From positions 3,355,501 to 3,419,500 of the forward strand of contig NC_092602.1 of NCBI RefSeq assembly GCF_047663525.1: DNA of 64,000 nt. Direction: 5' to 3'. Shown here one piece after another: positions 12,550-25,374 of this stretch; positions within the stretch are counted from its first letter, which is position 1; every line of letters starts with the position of its first letter. Source of the DNA: Anas platyrhynchos (Eukaryota; Chordata; Aves; Anseriformes; Anatidae). The notes beneath the pieces are model-generated. The model ran no database searches and had not been told where the DNA came from. It worked only from the letters and a program-made list of their open reading frames with translations. A program made the translations under genes and the position numbers.

Positions 12550-15500
12550 TTATTTTTTATGTCCATATGTCACGTGCCCATTAAAGAAAAAAAATGCGAA
12601 AGAAGATCAAGCAAGAAGAGTTATTGAATCAAAAGACTATCCTGTGCAAAGATTAACATCTAGATGTGGAAAGTTTCTCTTTTGTTCCTGCTGTGCATTT
12701 ATAAATGTAATAGTTTATGGAAAAAGAAATACTTCTGTAGCGTTAAGGTAAATGCAAGCTCTGCAGTGACAAATTATATTCACATTTTATATCCTGTTTT
12801 GATAAAAGTAACAAAAAAAATCTTTACCAGGAAAAGGCCTCTTCAAAACTCAACAGAAGAAGTGACACAGTTGCCAGTAACTGTTCATTTCTCCCCAGTA
12901 AGCCAACATTAATCATACCCTGCATACCACCAGCCAGTAATAAAGGCCACTGGACCTTGTTTTGAGCTCGTTTCTTAGTAAAACCTAACCAGGATTATAC
13001 AAATGTCAAAATCAAAACATATGAAACAGAAATCTACACCTAAGCGATGTTTTCTGTGAATGCTCAAAGCCCTGAACACCAACGTGGAAAGGAACACAGC
13101 TGGGGAGACCAAGCCCACCAGATGTAGGGCGCCAGGCGTGAAACGCAGCCGTAGCGGCCACCGCAGCCCATCTGCCTGCTGCCAATCGGGGCAGAATCAC
13201 AAACCACACAACGTGCCTGGAGCAGGCGTGCACGATGTATTTTCCACTGACCGTGCCCCAGACCATCGGGTCCTGCCCCAGGCTGTCAGCAACGACTCAG
13301 CCTGGCCAAACCACAAGATGCATCACAGCCAGCGAGACCCACGGGCAGAAATTCTCAGCCCCATATTTAAAAGCTCGCTTTACTCATACGCTCAAAGGTC
13401 ACTTAACACATTAATGCTGCTCATTCATCAGCGGTAAAATTACTCACCACTATGCTTACAGAGTCCTGTCAATATGCCTTTAAAGCTAGACAATTTTTTG
13501 GAAGCATCCAGGAACAGCACTAGATCACAAGAGCGTGGTGTCCAGAACTTCTCCTTCATAGGTGACTTTTCATTCAAAGCTTAATAGGAGATTCCTCTGA
13601 AATCCTCGAGTCCAATTCTCTAACCCTCAGCTTTAGTCAAAGACTGTCTTTTTCCCCCAACTGCTCTCACTCATAATAACAAGTTGTTTATTTTCACAAT
13701 AAAACAGAACAATTTGGGGTTTTGCTTTTTTTTGATCCCTGCCCCCCACCATTCCAGCACCGAAATCAAAATAACTTGAGATGGAGAACGTGTGACCTCC
13801 CAAGCCTTTATTTACAGTGTCACAAACCACAGGGGAAGGAACTGTCCGAGTTTTCCAGCTGGAATGGGAACAGCAGGGAGAAACGTGCTCTCGTTTTTGC
13901 GGCCGTGATATTTAACACATCACAGGGAAGGAGGATGGGGAAGGGGAGGAGAATTAGAAGCACGTAACGATGCCACGGAAATACTGGGTGAAGAGGTCTC
14001 AGGCATGTAGGTTCATACGATTACATCCTATCACCCCAGAAATAAACAGCTTTATGCAGGCAAATGTAATTACAAAGCCATTCTGACACACGTTTATTGG
14101 TGCTGCTTCTTGACTTCTACATTACACGAGATCAGAAGATACAGAAGCCTTCTGGACTTCACCAGCCACGAATTTTTATTAGACCTCTAATGATCTTGCT
14201 TCATGCTGCCACCCCCAAACTGCTACAACAAAGCCTTTATCAAAAACAAGAAGCCTAGAAGCAGTGGAATCTGCCTCAGCTATTTAAACAGCGCAGACAA
14301 ACACAAGAGAACGAGGTTTAGGTCTATAGAAAGTTACTTGCAGCAGGAAACCGTCAGTTTGTGGTTAGAGCCACACCAGTGTTACAGCTCTTTCCTCCCA
14401 GTTAAATACGTACGTCCAAACAGTTCCTCATGTCTAGGGCTTCTATTATAAAAAGGAAGAAAAGGACTGAGGAAAAAAAGAAGAAAAGCCACCTTAGATC
14501 CACCAGAAATTTCACATCAGACCATTCAGGAGACTACCTTTTTTAACAGGGCTATTTCTGTGCCTTTCCAAATATTTATGATCTGGACTGTCAGGTCTAA
14601 CTCAGCTCACCTGTAACCACCTCCTACCCGTACAAGGCCCCCAGTTCCCCTCCCTGACCTGCTAACAGCCTGGCCCCATAACATGTGTCACCCGAACCCG
14701 TAACCTTTACACACTGAGGTACGGGAACACCGCGGTTGTAGTGCTGTTATGCTGCCAAACAGGGTTCCCCTCCTTGCTGGCACGGCAGCAGCCCTCACCC
14801 AGCTTTCTAAAGCGTTATCACCTCGATCTAACTCACTGTACAGTGTTTTGCAGTACGCAAAGGATCCAGCTTGACAACAGATTGCACACAATTCAGGCGG
14901 TTTCCTTAAAGCCAGCCCTCTCAAGGGGCATTATTGGCATGTCACAGGTCATGCAGTAAGGCCCCCGGCAAGTACAGAGCACAGAAAAAGTAAGATTCAG
15001 CCCCAATTTGTCTCTATGTAAAAGGGTGCAGGGCTCTGGGAGAGAAAATCACATTCTGCCTCTTCTGACGGAGAGGCACTCACTCATCCCATCCAGCTTC
15101 TGCTCTCGTAGGAAGGGAAGAGGCAGAAGCAGTGCAGGGTCCCTGAACAGCTGAAGGCAGGATGCTGAGGGACAGAGCAGGCAACTCCACGGCTGCATCA
15201 GCACCTTCCACCTCCCCTTATCATGCTCCTTCCACAAGCCAGCTTCTCACTGCGGTCCCACAGCCACGATAGGAACATCGCAGGTATTCAGATCCTGCTC
15301 TGCCTTTCTGCTTCTGCCAGGGATTTAGGTTGCTTTCCTAGATTTTTAAATAATTCCATGCAAAATACTCCCAGGGATGACTTCCAGAGGACTGTCTTCC
15401 CATTATTTTTGCTCTGTCCTGCTTCAAAGCCTCCAGGCTGCACAGGGATGCTGGTAGAATGCTACAGCATTTTCCTGTGCTGTGGACATTGTTATTCAGC

Positions 15501-18500
15501 CCTTTGTTTTCATGAACGCTGCATTCCCTGATGATGTTTAAAACTCATTTTTCTTCTTATGTTCCTCACCTGCCAATCCAGGGACATTACTTGCTCTCCA
15601 GTGATGCAAGAGGCACAAATTTGTTTCACTGGGAACACACCGAAGGCACTTTTCCCCTTACCCGCCCAGGCTCTCAACAACCACTCGGGCACCTCTTGGA
15701 GAGGAAGATCAGCCCTGCGGAGTGCTGAGTCCTTCAGGCAAGTGAAAAGAGCCGTGCCACAGTCCCAAAGCCATGCGAACCTTAAACATTGCTAAGGATT
15801 GCAGTTCTTTGCTGTTACTGCTAATTCCGAGAAATGCTCTCCTCTGCAACACCCTACAGGGGAGCAAGGGGACATCGAGTGATCTATAGCAAGGGAGGCA
15901 TAGTTTTTGAGACAGAGATGTCCTCCCTCAGCATGGGAGCACAAACTCACATGGCAATTAATGCCACTACATCAACTCCTCTGGTAAAGCTGCTGACAGC
16001 AGCGTCTGTTCCCGGAGAGACCTGTCCACAGCTCCACCACAGGGCTGCAGTGGGCAGAAGAAAAGCCGCCGAGCTCTCTCAAGAAAATTAGGTATCCCAC
16101 CGAGGGACAAGCTGCAGCAGTGTGAGCAGCCTACTCGAGCCAGCCCTGGGCTCTGCTGATGCTAAGAGAGGCTTCAGGGAGGGAATCAACAGAGGGAAGG
16201 GCAATGAATTCACCGGGAGCCAATTTGCTGACAGGAGATAATTAAAGTATTCAAGTGACCCTTAATTTTCAAGGATTTCAGGTATTGCACATTAATACGA
16301 AGCTAGTGTCACTGTGATTTCAGTATAAGTGCTACAACTTGGAAATGTGTTTTCAATTTCTCTGGATTTCCTCGGTCTGATGTGTGAGCAGTCTCAGATC
16401 CAAACTCATTTACCCCTTCTCTGTTCTTCCCAGCAATCCATTACTCTTAAACCAAAAGTTGGGAATTTTGAGTTTTAGCATCCTGCAGCAAAACTGCAAA
16501 ATTGCTACATCACCGTGTCACTGCAAAGAGAAACCTTTGGTGGAGTTAACAGTTAAAAACACTTCTTGACAGAGGGGGAAAAAAATAAGCGGCAAGGAAC
16601 TCACTGGAGGAAAATAAGGAGATGCAAAACTACCCATTCTGGTAGTCTAAAGGCTGACACCCCATCTACTGAAAAACATTTCTGTTCAGCCACTAATTTT
16701 CTGCACAGATTTAAGAGTATGATACACATTTCTAGAACTCACATAAAGGAGGCTTAGCAGGAGCTGGAGACACACAAAGTGAACCCATAAGCAATACTCC
16801 AGAGGTTAGAGCACAAGGAAGTAGCAGGTAAAAAGCAAACAAGTCTCTTAAGATTTACATCCCCATCTACACTCTACTACAGAAGTTTGGCATGGCAATC
16901 CTCTTGAAATGTAAAGCAAGTTAGAAGTTCAGAGGATGGGAGGAAAAAAAATGAGGGAGGTAGAAATGAACAGCAATGTTATGGCAGCACCATGGGCTGC
17001 ATGCTGTTTATTTCAGTACAAATAAAATGTAATAAGGTTAAGATTTATTTTTTATTTTTTTTTAGGGGGAGACCCACAGAATATTTAAATACACACACAA
17101 AGTTTATGTTAATTGCACATCCTGCACAGCCATTTTCCCTTTTGATTTATTTATTTGAAGGATTTAAAATAAACAAGAAGACTGACTGACCAGAAAAAGG
17201 GGGGGGAACGTGAGTTTTCCTCAAAAAGAGGTTTATCACCAACACATGTCTACGTAATTTAAGCCAACCACGTCCTGTGGCTGCCAAGCCCTTCTCAAAG
17301 GCAACTCGTACAGCCATTCTTCCAGACTCCATTTTATCACGTTTCCCCTCTGCGGATATTCAAGTGGAACCCAAGCTAAGGTTAATCCCCTCTCTCACCA
17401 GCAAGCGAGTATCCACCGGCCTCATTACCATTCTCCCTAGTAACATGTAAATGTTTTCTTCTTCTAGTATAGGAGAGAAAGAACAGCCATCCAGCTGAAC
17501 TGCCAGAACCTACCTTCTGCAAAAAATCTCTCTAGATGCTTCTGAATGCAGGAGGGAGCGGAGACAGCACTGCTGGAAAAGGATGTCACTGTTGGTCCAC
17601 ATGTGTCAACATCCTAAAGAAAGATAAAGCACAGTTGCTTAACTGCCTTGCCCATGGGAAATCAACAGCAAGACTAAAGCTGCATTATTTTCACAGTTAT
17701 ACCATGCTAATGGCTCCTATGCAAACAACATACAGCTACAACGTTTTATAATTGCACATCAGAGTTGCTCTGCAGATATCCCTCCGGTATGTCAGAAATT
17801 CAATACGTGATGGTAGGCGGCAATGAGCACCTCAGGGATTTAAAGTGCGTTCCAAGCTATGAGTCATCGCCATCTCTAACTCATGGAAATTTAAAAAAAA
17901 AGAGAAGAAAAGAGGGAAGAAAAACACACACACACCGCACTGACCACTCGTTCGCTCGCCCTGCACAGTATCACAGCTTCCCCCCAAAGCGTTTCCCTTT
18001 TAAGTAGAGCGTTGAATGATTTTCACGAAGGGGAAACCATCACAGACCTCACTCCAGATGAAAATTTAAAAAAAATAATCATCATTAAAATCAAAAAGAA
18101 GAAAGAAAAAATCAACGTAGCAGCATTCCTCCAGACAGCTCCCTGGGGAGCGGGCAGGATCCCACGTCCCAGCAGCGGAACCAGAGCCACCCCTGCAGCC
18201 ACCCCCAGACCTTTCACCGCAGCGGGGCCAGGCCCACAGGACGGCAAAGGTTAGGGTATGAAGCAGCAGCACCCACACAGCTCAGAGCTGAGAGACACCA
18301 GGCTGAGGCGGCCCTTTACACCTCATCTCACCACCACCGGCTTCCCTCCAGGGCTGTTTTTGTCAGGGGAGCCGGGGGGAACTCTTGTGGTTTGCCTCGC
18401 CACGCCGGGCAGCAAGCTGCGCTCCTGCAGGACTCCTCCTGCAGAGTCCCCTCGTTACCAGCAGCCTGGAGGAACTATTTTTAATGCTGCTTTTACAGCA

Positions 18501-21500
18501 TCTGGCGAGCACTTCGGGTCACACACACGCACACGTGCTCCCCCCTCTTAAATCTTCCCAAGGACGTTCAAGTTCCTTTAGGTGTTTTTAATTTCTCGGC
18601 CTTTATTTCTGCCTTCTGTCTTGTCCTCGGTTGCTCTGCCCCGGCTGTCACCCAGCTGGGGGGCAGGACAGGGACAACCAGAGCACCTGCAGCCTCCCCC
18701 CAATGCCAGGCAGCCACAATATTCCTGTCCCTTTTGAGGACGGGTGCAGCCATACCCCCTGACAGCACAACCTGTGGTTTGCACTACAACATGCAAATCC
18801 ATGTCCGTACACACACAAAAAGAATTGGATTCAAAATGCCAATGAGAACGAGGCCCCTGCCCTTCCCTCGCACACTCCATGGGGAGAAAAGTTGCATTAG
18901 CACGGACCAGCCAAGCACCTCTCAGAGCATCCCCTCTGCTGGGACCCAGATCCAAGCCCTAAGACCAGCACCCACAGCCAACGGGTTACAAAAAATAACT
19001 AAAACACCAGCACACACTGCTTGCTGCACCAAAGGACTTGGAACATTTGGAAAACATGGGGACCTTTAGCCGTGACACCCCGCTCCAGCCAGCAGATTTA
19101 GGTCTCATCGAGACTTAAAAAATAACATAAGTGGGATTGCTTGCTATGCTTGTACCTTCTTGCACAGCAACCCCAAAAAATGAAAGTGCTCGCATGGGTC
19201 AGATTCCTCCTGGAGGAAGAGCAAGCATGAGTAACATTTCGGGACCATTAATCTCAGAGATCTCACCAAGAGCAAGCAGCCAGACAGCTTAAAAATATAT
19301 TTAGTCCACAAATGCTTATTAACGTCATTTGCTGATTCACAGCTGAGCCAGTCGCACGGGGCCCAAACACCACTTCTGCTTTCCCAGCCCGGGTAAAAAA
19401 AAAAATAAAAATAAATAAAATAAAATTGAAATAGCTGGACATCAAGTGGCTGAGCCTACCTCCAAACCTGCAATGCAACTAAGAGCTTGTGCACACAGCA
19501 CAGAGGCAATACTCACACCACACGATGATATTCAAGGACTTTCTTAGCTTTGTCAGGTGCTCTGGAAGGTGGAAACACCAAGTATTGCCCACCAAGCTAG
19601 CCAGGATGCCTACAATTCAGCATTGGCCATTGCACGGTGGGGCATCATGCTCACTAGATGGCTGCAGCGTTGGGTTACAGAGATGAATTCGTCTTCTGTC
19701 CCTTCACCGACTGCCGTTCTTCCTCAACACTAATGTGGTCCAGAGCAGATCACATTTAAAACTGACTCTGCAGGCTTACAAGACGACCAGTGAATAGTTA
19801 CTATTCTTAAAATTACATCTTGAAATCAACTGAAGAACTACCTGATGAAAGTTTTGGTACATATAAACCTCTGCAAATCAGGTTTCAGGTCTCTGCTCTT
19901 TGGGGCAGACATAAACCCACTGAATTCTCGTGAAATTCCTAACTCAAAAAAAAAAAAAAAAAACACAATTCAAAAAGGAAGTTTAAAAGGGCTTAATCCC
20001 CTGCTAGTATACGTGATGCCATGATTTAAAGCCCAAAGGATTTTTTTCCTTAAATCACTTATTCAAATCTGTACGATGGAGATATATTTAAATATAAAAT
20101 TTTAATCTCGCTTTGCATTTGAACTTGTGCTTTCCTGGAGAATAACTCAGTCAAATTATTCCTTTTAACCACTCTAACACACCGATCTGTAAACAAACAG
20201 GAACCCTCACACTCCCTTCCCTTTCTTTTTTAAGAGGATTAATTACATTCACATGGTTTTATAGACCAATATACATCTAGTCAGATCGAGTCTTGCTATT
20301 TTTAATGTTTCACAATAATTCACTCCTCAGCTGCATCAGGATTTACTAGTGTCCATTCCACATTTGCCTTCACCAGGTAGAGAAGTTTATAAAGACGCTG
20401 GATATGCCAGATATCCTCCCAAAGGGCACATCCACCGCACGGCACGGTTAAATAGATATTTTCCTTACGCAGAGTCAGCCCAGAGCCTCATCTCACCAGC
20501 ACTGCAAAAAAAAAAAAGTGCAGTTCTCGGAATGAGGAGGGGCGTGTAAGAACAGGTTTCAGTGTACAGTTGACCCATCACGGGGACAACCCTGAAGGTC
20601 TCACCACGCAGTTACACAAAACTGCACGGGCAGCCACAAAACCTCCTCAGTTTTCAAGCAAAGCAATCCTCCTACCTGCTTCATTCTTTTTTGGTTCGGG
20701 GTTGGGTTTCTTCCCTTTTTTTTGGAGGTTGGGGAAGGATGACCAACTTTCTTATTTTCAGTGACAGCGAGTCTGAAATGATTATTCCAAACAGAAAGAG
20801 CTCTCTCTGCACTTGCTAACTGTACCGAAATCAAAAGTGATTAAAAGCAAAAGCATTTCTGAGCAACAGAAACCGAAACTACACCCTTTGGAAAAATGTA
20901 AACACCAGCATTTTCTCTACAGTAAACTCTGAAAGTAGCAGATAATGAATGGAGCCTAGGACATTATGACACACATACACAACTTCTTTTTCTGGAATAA
21001 TCACAGAATTCACCTTGATTGCATGCCCAAGTCAGCACTTTTTATACCCACTGCAGCTTGCAGAGGCCTCGCTGATGGTATCCTTCCTTTTATTTTTAGG
21101 TGTGAGAACAGCTTACCAACTCAAATTTAAACTTAAATGTTATGCTTAAATCTTAAAATTAAATATTACAGCCCTTTCAGATTAACAGTAATTAACCCCA
21201 CCTGAATTTCAGATACACGTTGTGGTACGTGGTTATCAAATCCAAGTTAAAACTGGTTCTGTCCCATAACTGCCCTACTGAAACCCAGGGGACCTCGGGT
21301 CCCTGTTAAACAAGGGGCACAATTGTCCAAAGCAACCAAACAAAACCATTTAGAAGCACAAGTTAATGCAAGAGTTCCCAAAAGGCTAGAAGAGCATTGT
21401 TATTCCGAGTCATTAGCAAAAGACGATCGTTACAGGCTTCCTCCCAGGAAGCTTCTCTCCAAGAAGTCCTGGGGAGCTGGGGTGGCTCGGACCTGAACCC

Positions 21501-24500
21501 ACAGCAGTCACATCTGGCCTTGGAGCAGCCCCACACACATCAGATGAGGGAAATGAAAGATGCAGCTGTCGGCAGACAGATTCATATGAAAACACCCTGT
21601 GCGAGGAGGATGAGGAGCCACCCAGCAGGTGGCAAGCAGCTCATTTTTAGCACAGATGTCAAAAACGCTGCATTACACCAGTAGAACTGGCATCTGCCTT
21701 TCCAACGAGGATGATGAATTGCGAGATGCTTTCTCCTGGCTTCTGAAGGCTTGCCTGCTTAACCAAAGTGTTGCACTCCAGTTATCAGTCCTCCTCCTTA
21801 AGAGGCACAGTCACTGACACCATTGAAACACTTCATACTGGTGGACAAACACACTTGGTGACAACCCCACAGCAGCCCAAGCATCTGCCCAAGAGCAGAG
21901 ACCTGCATAATGCAGCCACATCCACCTGTGCAGCAGCTCTTGCCCTGGGAAACACCCAGGCTCAAAACTGCTCCTAGCAAACCCTGCAGCTGCTTGAGCT
22001 CAGCCCACTGCCTCTGTATATCTGCATTTCTGAATACTTAGCCCTAAAAAGTGTCAGCTGTGCTCAAACCCTGCCTGCTCCCAGCTTGCAAGCACCAGTT
22101 TCAGACCATGGGAGACTCAGAGGAGTCCTTCATCCTCAGTGAAGGCGTTTTCCATTCTCACCCACCAGTTAGTCACCCTAAAACAATAAGGGGATATAAA
22201 TGAGCAACTAAAAAGCAACAAAGCAGGGAGAAATAATATCAAAATCCTGAATAACTCTGTAATCACATGAAAAGGCTCCAGGATGTGCCAGGAAACAGAG
22301 GAAATTAATGAACAAGCAAGACAAACACAGCAGTTAACTAGAAAATATGAGCAGCTCCGAAAGGCACCCAGATAACTCTTCCCACCTGATGCCTGCAGCA
22401 CCTGCCCCCTCCAAAGCACCCCAAGGAGCACCGGGTCCTGGCCTCGCTGACAGCACCCAGCCCCAAGGGGAGGGAGGGAAAGCAAAAAGGTTTCCAGAAA
22501 TGCCCTGGCCTCTGGATGTCCCTATAGCTGTAAAAAGCTTTTCACCTGCAAAACCCCCACCCTCCTCCAAGAAAATGCATCAAATATACGTATGCAGCTC
22601 CACTCTCCATCACCCAGTAAGATGGGAAGGGTTTGGGTGTATCGCCACACACCAAAACCTGCTTCCCAAATCCCCCGGGACACCTCTCAGCTCCCCAGAC
22701 GGGTGCTGAGCTTCTGCCTCCACGGCAGGATCCCAGGAACCACAGACACCAGCATCTGCAGCACGCGGGCATGGCATTGCTCCGAGGTGGGTCCTCATGC
22801 ATTCAGACCTTAAAATCTGCTTCTACGAGCATTTATTTACAGCCCAGCTCCCGACTCCCCTCTGAGAGGGGTATAACCCAGGTGATTTTTTCCATGAGTG
22901 AAAACCCAGAAGTGGAGGGAATAAAAAAAGCCTCGTGGTGGGCTCAGCACCTGTGGATGCTGAACACACCTGATGTGTTATGCATGAGATCGCTACCACC
23001 CTGTAAAGATTTCTAAGTGAATCAGCCAAATAGGGTCTCTACAGCCTGCTTTGGGAGAACCTTTCTTCCCCCCACAACTATTTCAATCCAACCCCATGCT
23101 TTATGTTACCTTCCAGTCATTTCTACTGCCTGGATTTCAAGCAGAGACCTCTGCATCAGCTTCCACCTTGCCCCTTCCCATATAAACGTGGCAATTAACA
23201 AAGAAATTAGTCAACTATGCAACATTTCACCTTAAATAAAACGGCTCAAGCAATAATACACCATTTAATCCATACTTGACAGGCAGGGAAGAAACATTGT
23301 GTCTCAGTAACAGGCTTAGAGAGGGTTCAAAATCCATTTCATAGACCTTGATGGAAGCCTGTCCTTGTCAACGAAAGCCCCAATCCATAATAATTCTCAG
23401 TATTGTGCTTTTATCCTCCTCTTTATCAGAGCTCATCTGCTGATCAATGAGGAGTCCCATGGAATAGCACTTTGAATTTCAATGTCAACACAGCAGTACT
23501 GTGGTAATGATTGAAAATATTTACATATTGCCTCATTGATCGTGGGGTGTTCTTTTCCAACCATCTGGCTACTGGGCACTCTTTTTTTTTTCAGGGCTTT
23601 AAGCAGTTAGAAAGCAGGTTATCTGAATGTCTTCGGAGCTGATGTCCAGCATTGCACCTGAACCAGGTTCTCCTATCATTTTTAACCCGAAATATTAGCG
23701 GTGGCATTGATCCATTTTCATCACATCTTAAGGGAGGAAAGAATTCTCCTAAGAACAAAACCAAAAAGCCCGCAGACACCTGCTCCGAGCCTACGGGAGC
23801 GAGATGCCAATTCAGCTCCAAGGTCTCATTTTTAATGTGACTCAAGGGTGTCGCCACTTTGACAACAGATGAGTCAAATGGAAATATGTCACTCATTCTG
23901 CACTCTTTGCCAGCCTCGAGATAAAGCAGCCCTGGAAGGTTTGTTTTTTCCACCTCCAGATGGAAAACCTTCTGATAGCTGCAGTGCCGAGCCCCTGGGC
24001 TCTGGAGCACGCGGCTGTGCTTACACCACCTTTAGGAACTGCTTGAATTGTCCAAGCCAGGAGGCTCAGGCCAGCTGCTGCCACGCAGGCTGCAAGGACG
24101 AAGCCTCGACGAGCACCCAGGAGCCTTCCTCACCTTCCCAGGCTGGGGTCTGCACACCCAGACCCACCAAATGATCCCCAGCTGCAGCAGGCTGCCCATT
24201 GCCCCACGTCCAGACACACAGACCTGGGCTACACGCAAGCAACTGCAACGAGAAACAGGAATTTAACCTCAGGAAAACCCAGACAAAAGCAAAAAGGAGG
24301 AAACATGGGAACAGAGGTGCTCCAAGCAATGTGGCCACATGCTGCACCAAGCCCCAGCCACAACGCTGCTTGTGCTGTGCTGGCTCCTGCCTCGCTGGTC
24401 CCAGCTTTCCAAATATATTTAAAAAAAAAAAAAAGCTTTGAGAAGCTCATCTGCATACAATCTCCTGGAAAGTTTAGCAGGGAGCTAAATGAAACGCACG

Positions 24501-25320
24501 GGAACGACTGACATCTACACATTTGCTGCAGGAGGCCTCTGCAGAGGGCTGGGGAGGAATATTAAGAAGATGGTTCTCAAACAGTTGTTGAGCTGATTTC
24601 AAGGCTTTTTTTTTGATGGCTCCAAGCCTGTTTATAATCAGGAGGAGACTCTCTGAGCTGCTGGTGCCATACACTTGATTTAGGAAAAACGGAGATCTAA
24701 AAGTCAAATTATACTCTGCCTTAAACCAGGAATAGGAATAGTCTCTCAGTACCGTTCAGCTGATGATTTTGATAATGATGTTTAAGATAAAACATTCTTC
24801 TCTCTTCTTCAGTCCTACTTTACCAACAAGGAATAAAACACAAATTCTGCCAGCAAGACGAAGTACAGGCAATGTAAGAGAGAGCAGGGAAAAAATTGCT
24901 CCAACTTTCCTACCTCTGGTAACGCCGGTGCTCAGTCAGGCAACAAAACCTCCCCTCCAGGGCAAGGTCTTTTTCCTGGCAGGGCAGTCATGTGAAGGAC
25001 TGGGCAGGAGAAGGCTTTCTCCTACACAGCCCAGGGGTCTGTACATCTACGATGCAGCAGATCTGGCACTTGACCTAAGGAGGGCCACTGAAAGCCAGGC
25101 ACAGAAGGAAAAGCACCCATGAAACATGGGGAGCAGTTTGCCTTATGGCTTTGCATAAATACTGCTGTGAGCAGCCAGTTAACGAGACACTAACTGATGA
25201 ACTTTGCTACCCAGGGTCTTCCCCCTGCCATCCTTGCCCCGACACAGCGATGCTCCATTTCCAGTACTAGGATTTCCAAGCAGAGCCTCAAATACCAAAG
25301 TGCACACCCTCAGCAAGGCA
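12550..25320. other. Noncoding DNA, probably intronic
   Basis: No coding exon can be supported. Frames near 18258, 22347, 22633 and 23591 reach 97-139 codons but have shuffled composition and no family resemblance. It includes short A-runs (around 19948 and 24421), an AC-rich stretch near 18525 and patches of higher GC (around 18150-18450 and 22380-22770). Confidence 0.4.
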
Positions 25321-25322
25321 AG

Positions 25323-25373
25323 TCACAGAATCGTTTAGTTTGGAAGAGATCTCCAAAATCACCCAGACCAACC
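25323..25373 (-). mobile_element. CR1 LINE 3'-end fragment
   Basis: TCACAGAATCGTTTAGTTTG begins a stretch of about 50 bp that closely follows the reverse complement of the avian CR1 3' region (the cacagaatc...ttggaa...accc..ccaacc pattern). The element is therefore on the minus strand and severely 5'-truncated. It is the only interspersed repeat I can name in the window. Confidence 0.75.
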
Positions 25374-25374
25374 A

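Noticed and set aside
20999..21040. Possible second CR1 fragment starting AATCACAGAATTCACC
   Set aside because: Only the first dozen bases resemble CR1; the following ttggaa/gacc core is missing.
23591..24010. 139-codon minus-strand frame
   Set aside because: No homology recognised, competing frames on the other strand, no splice context.
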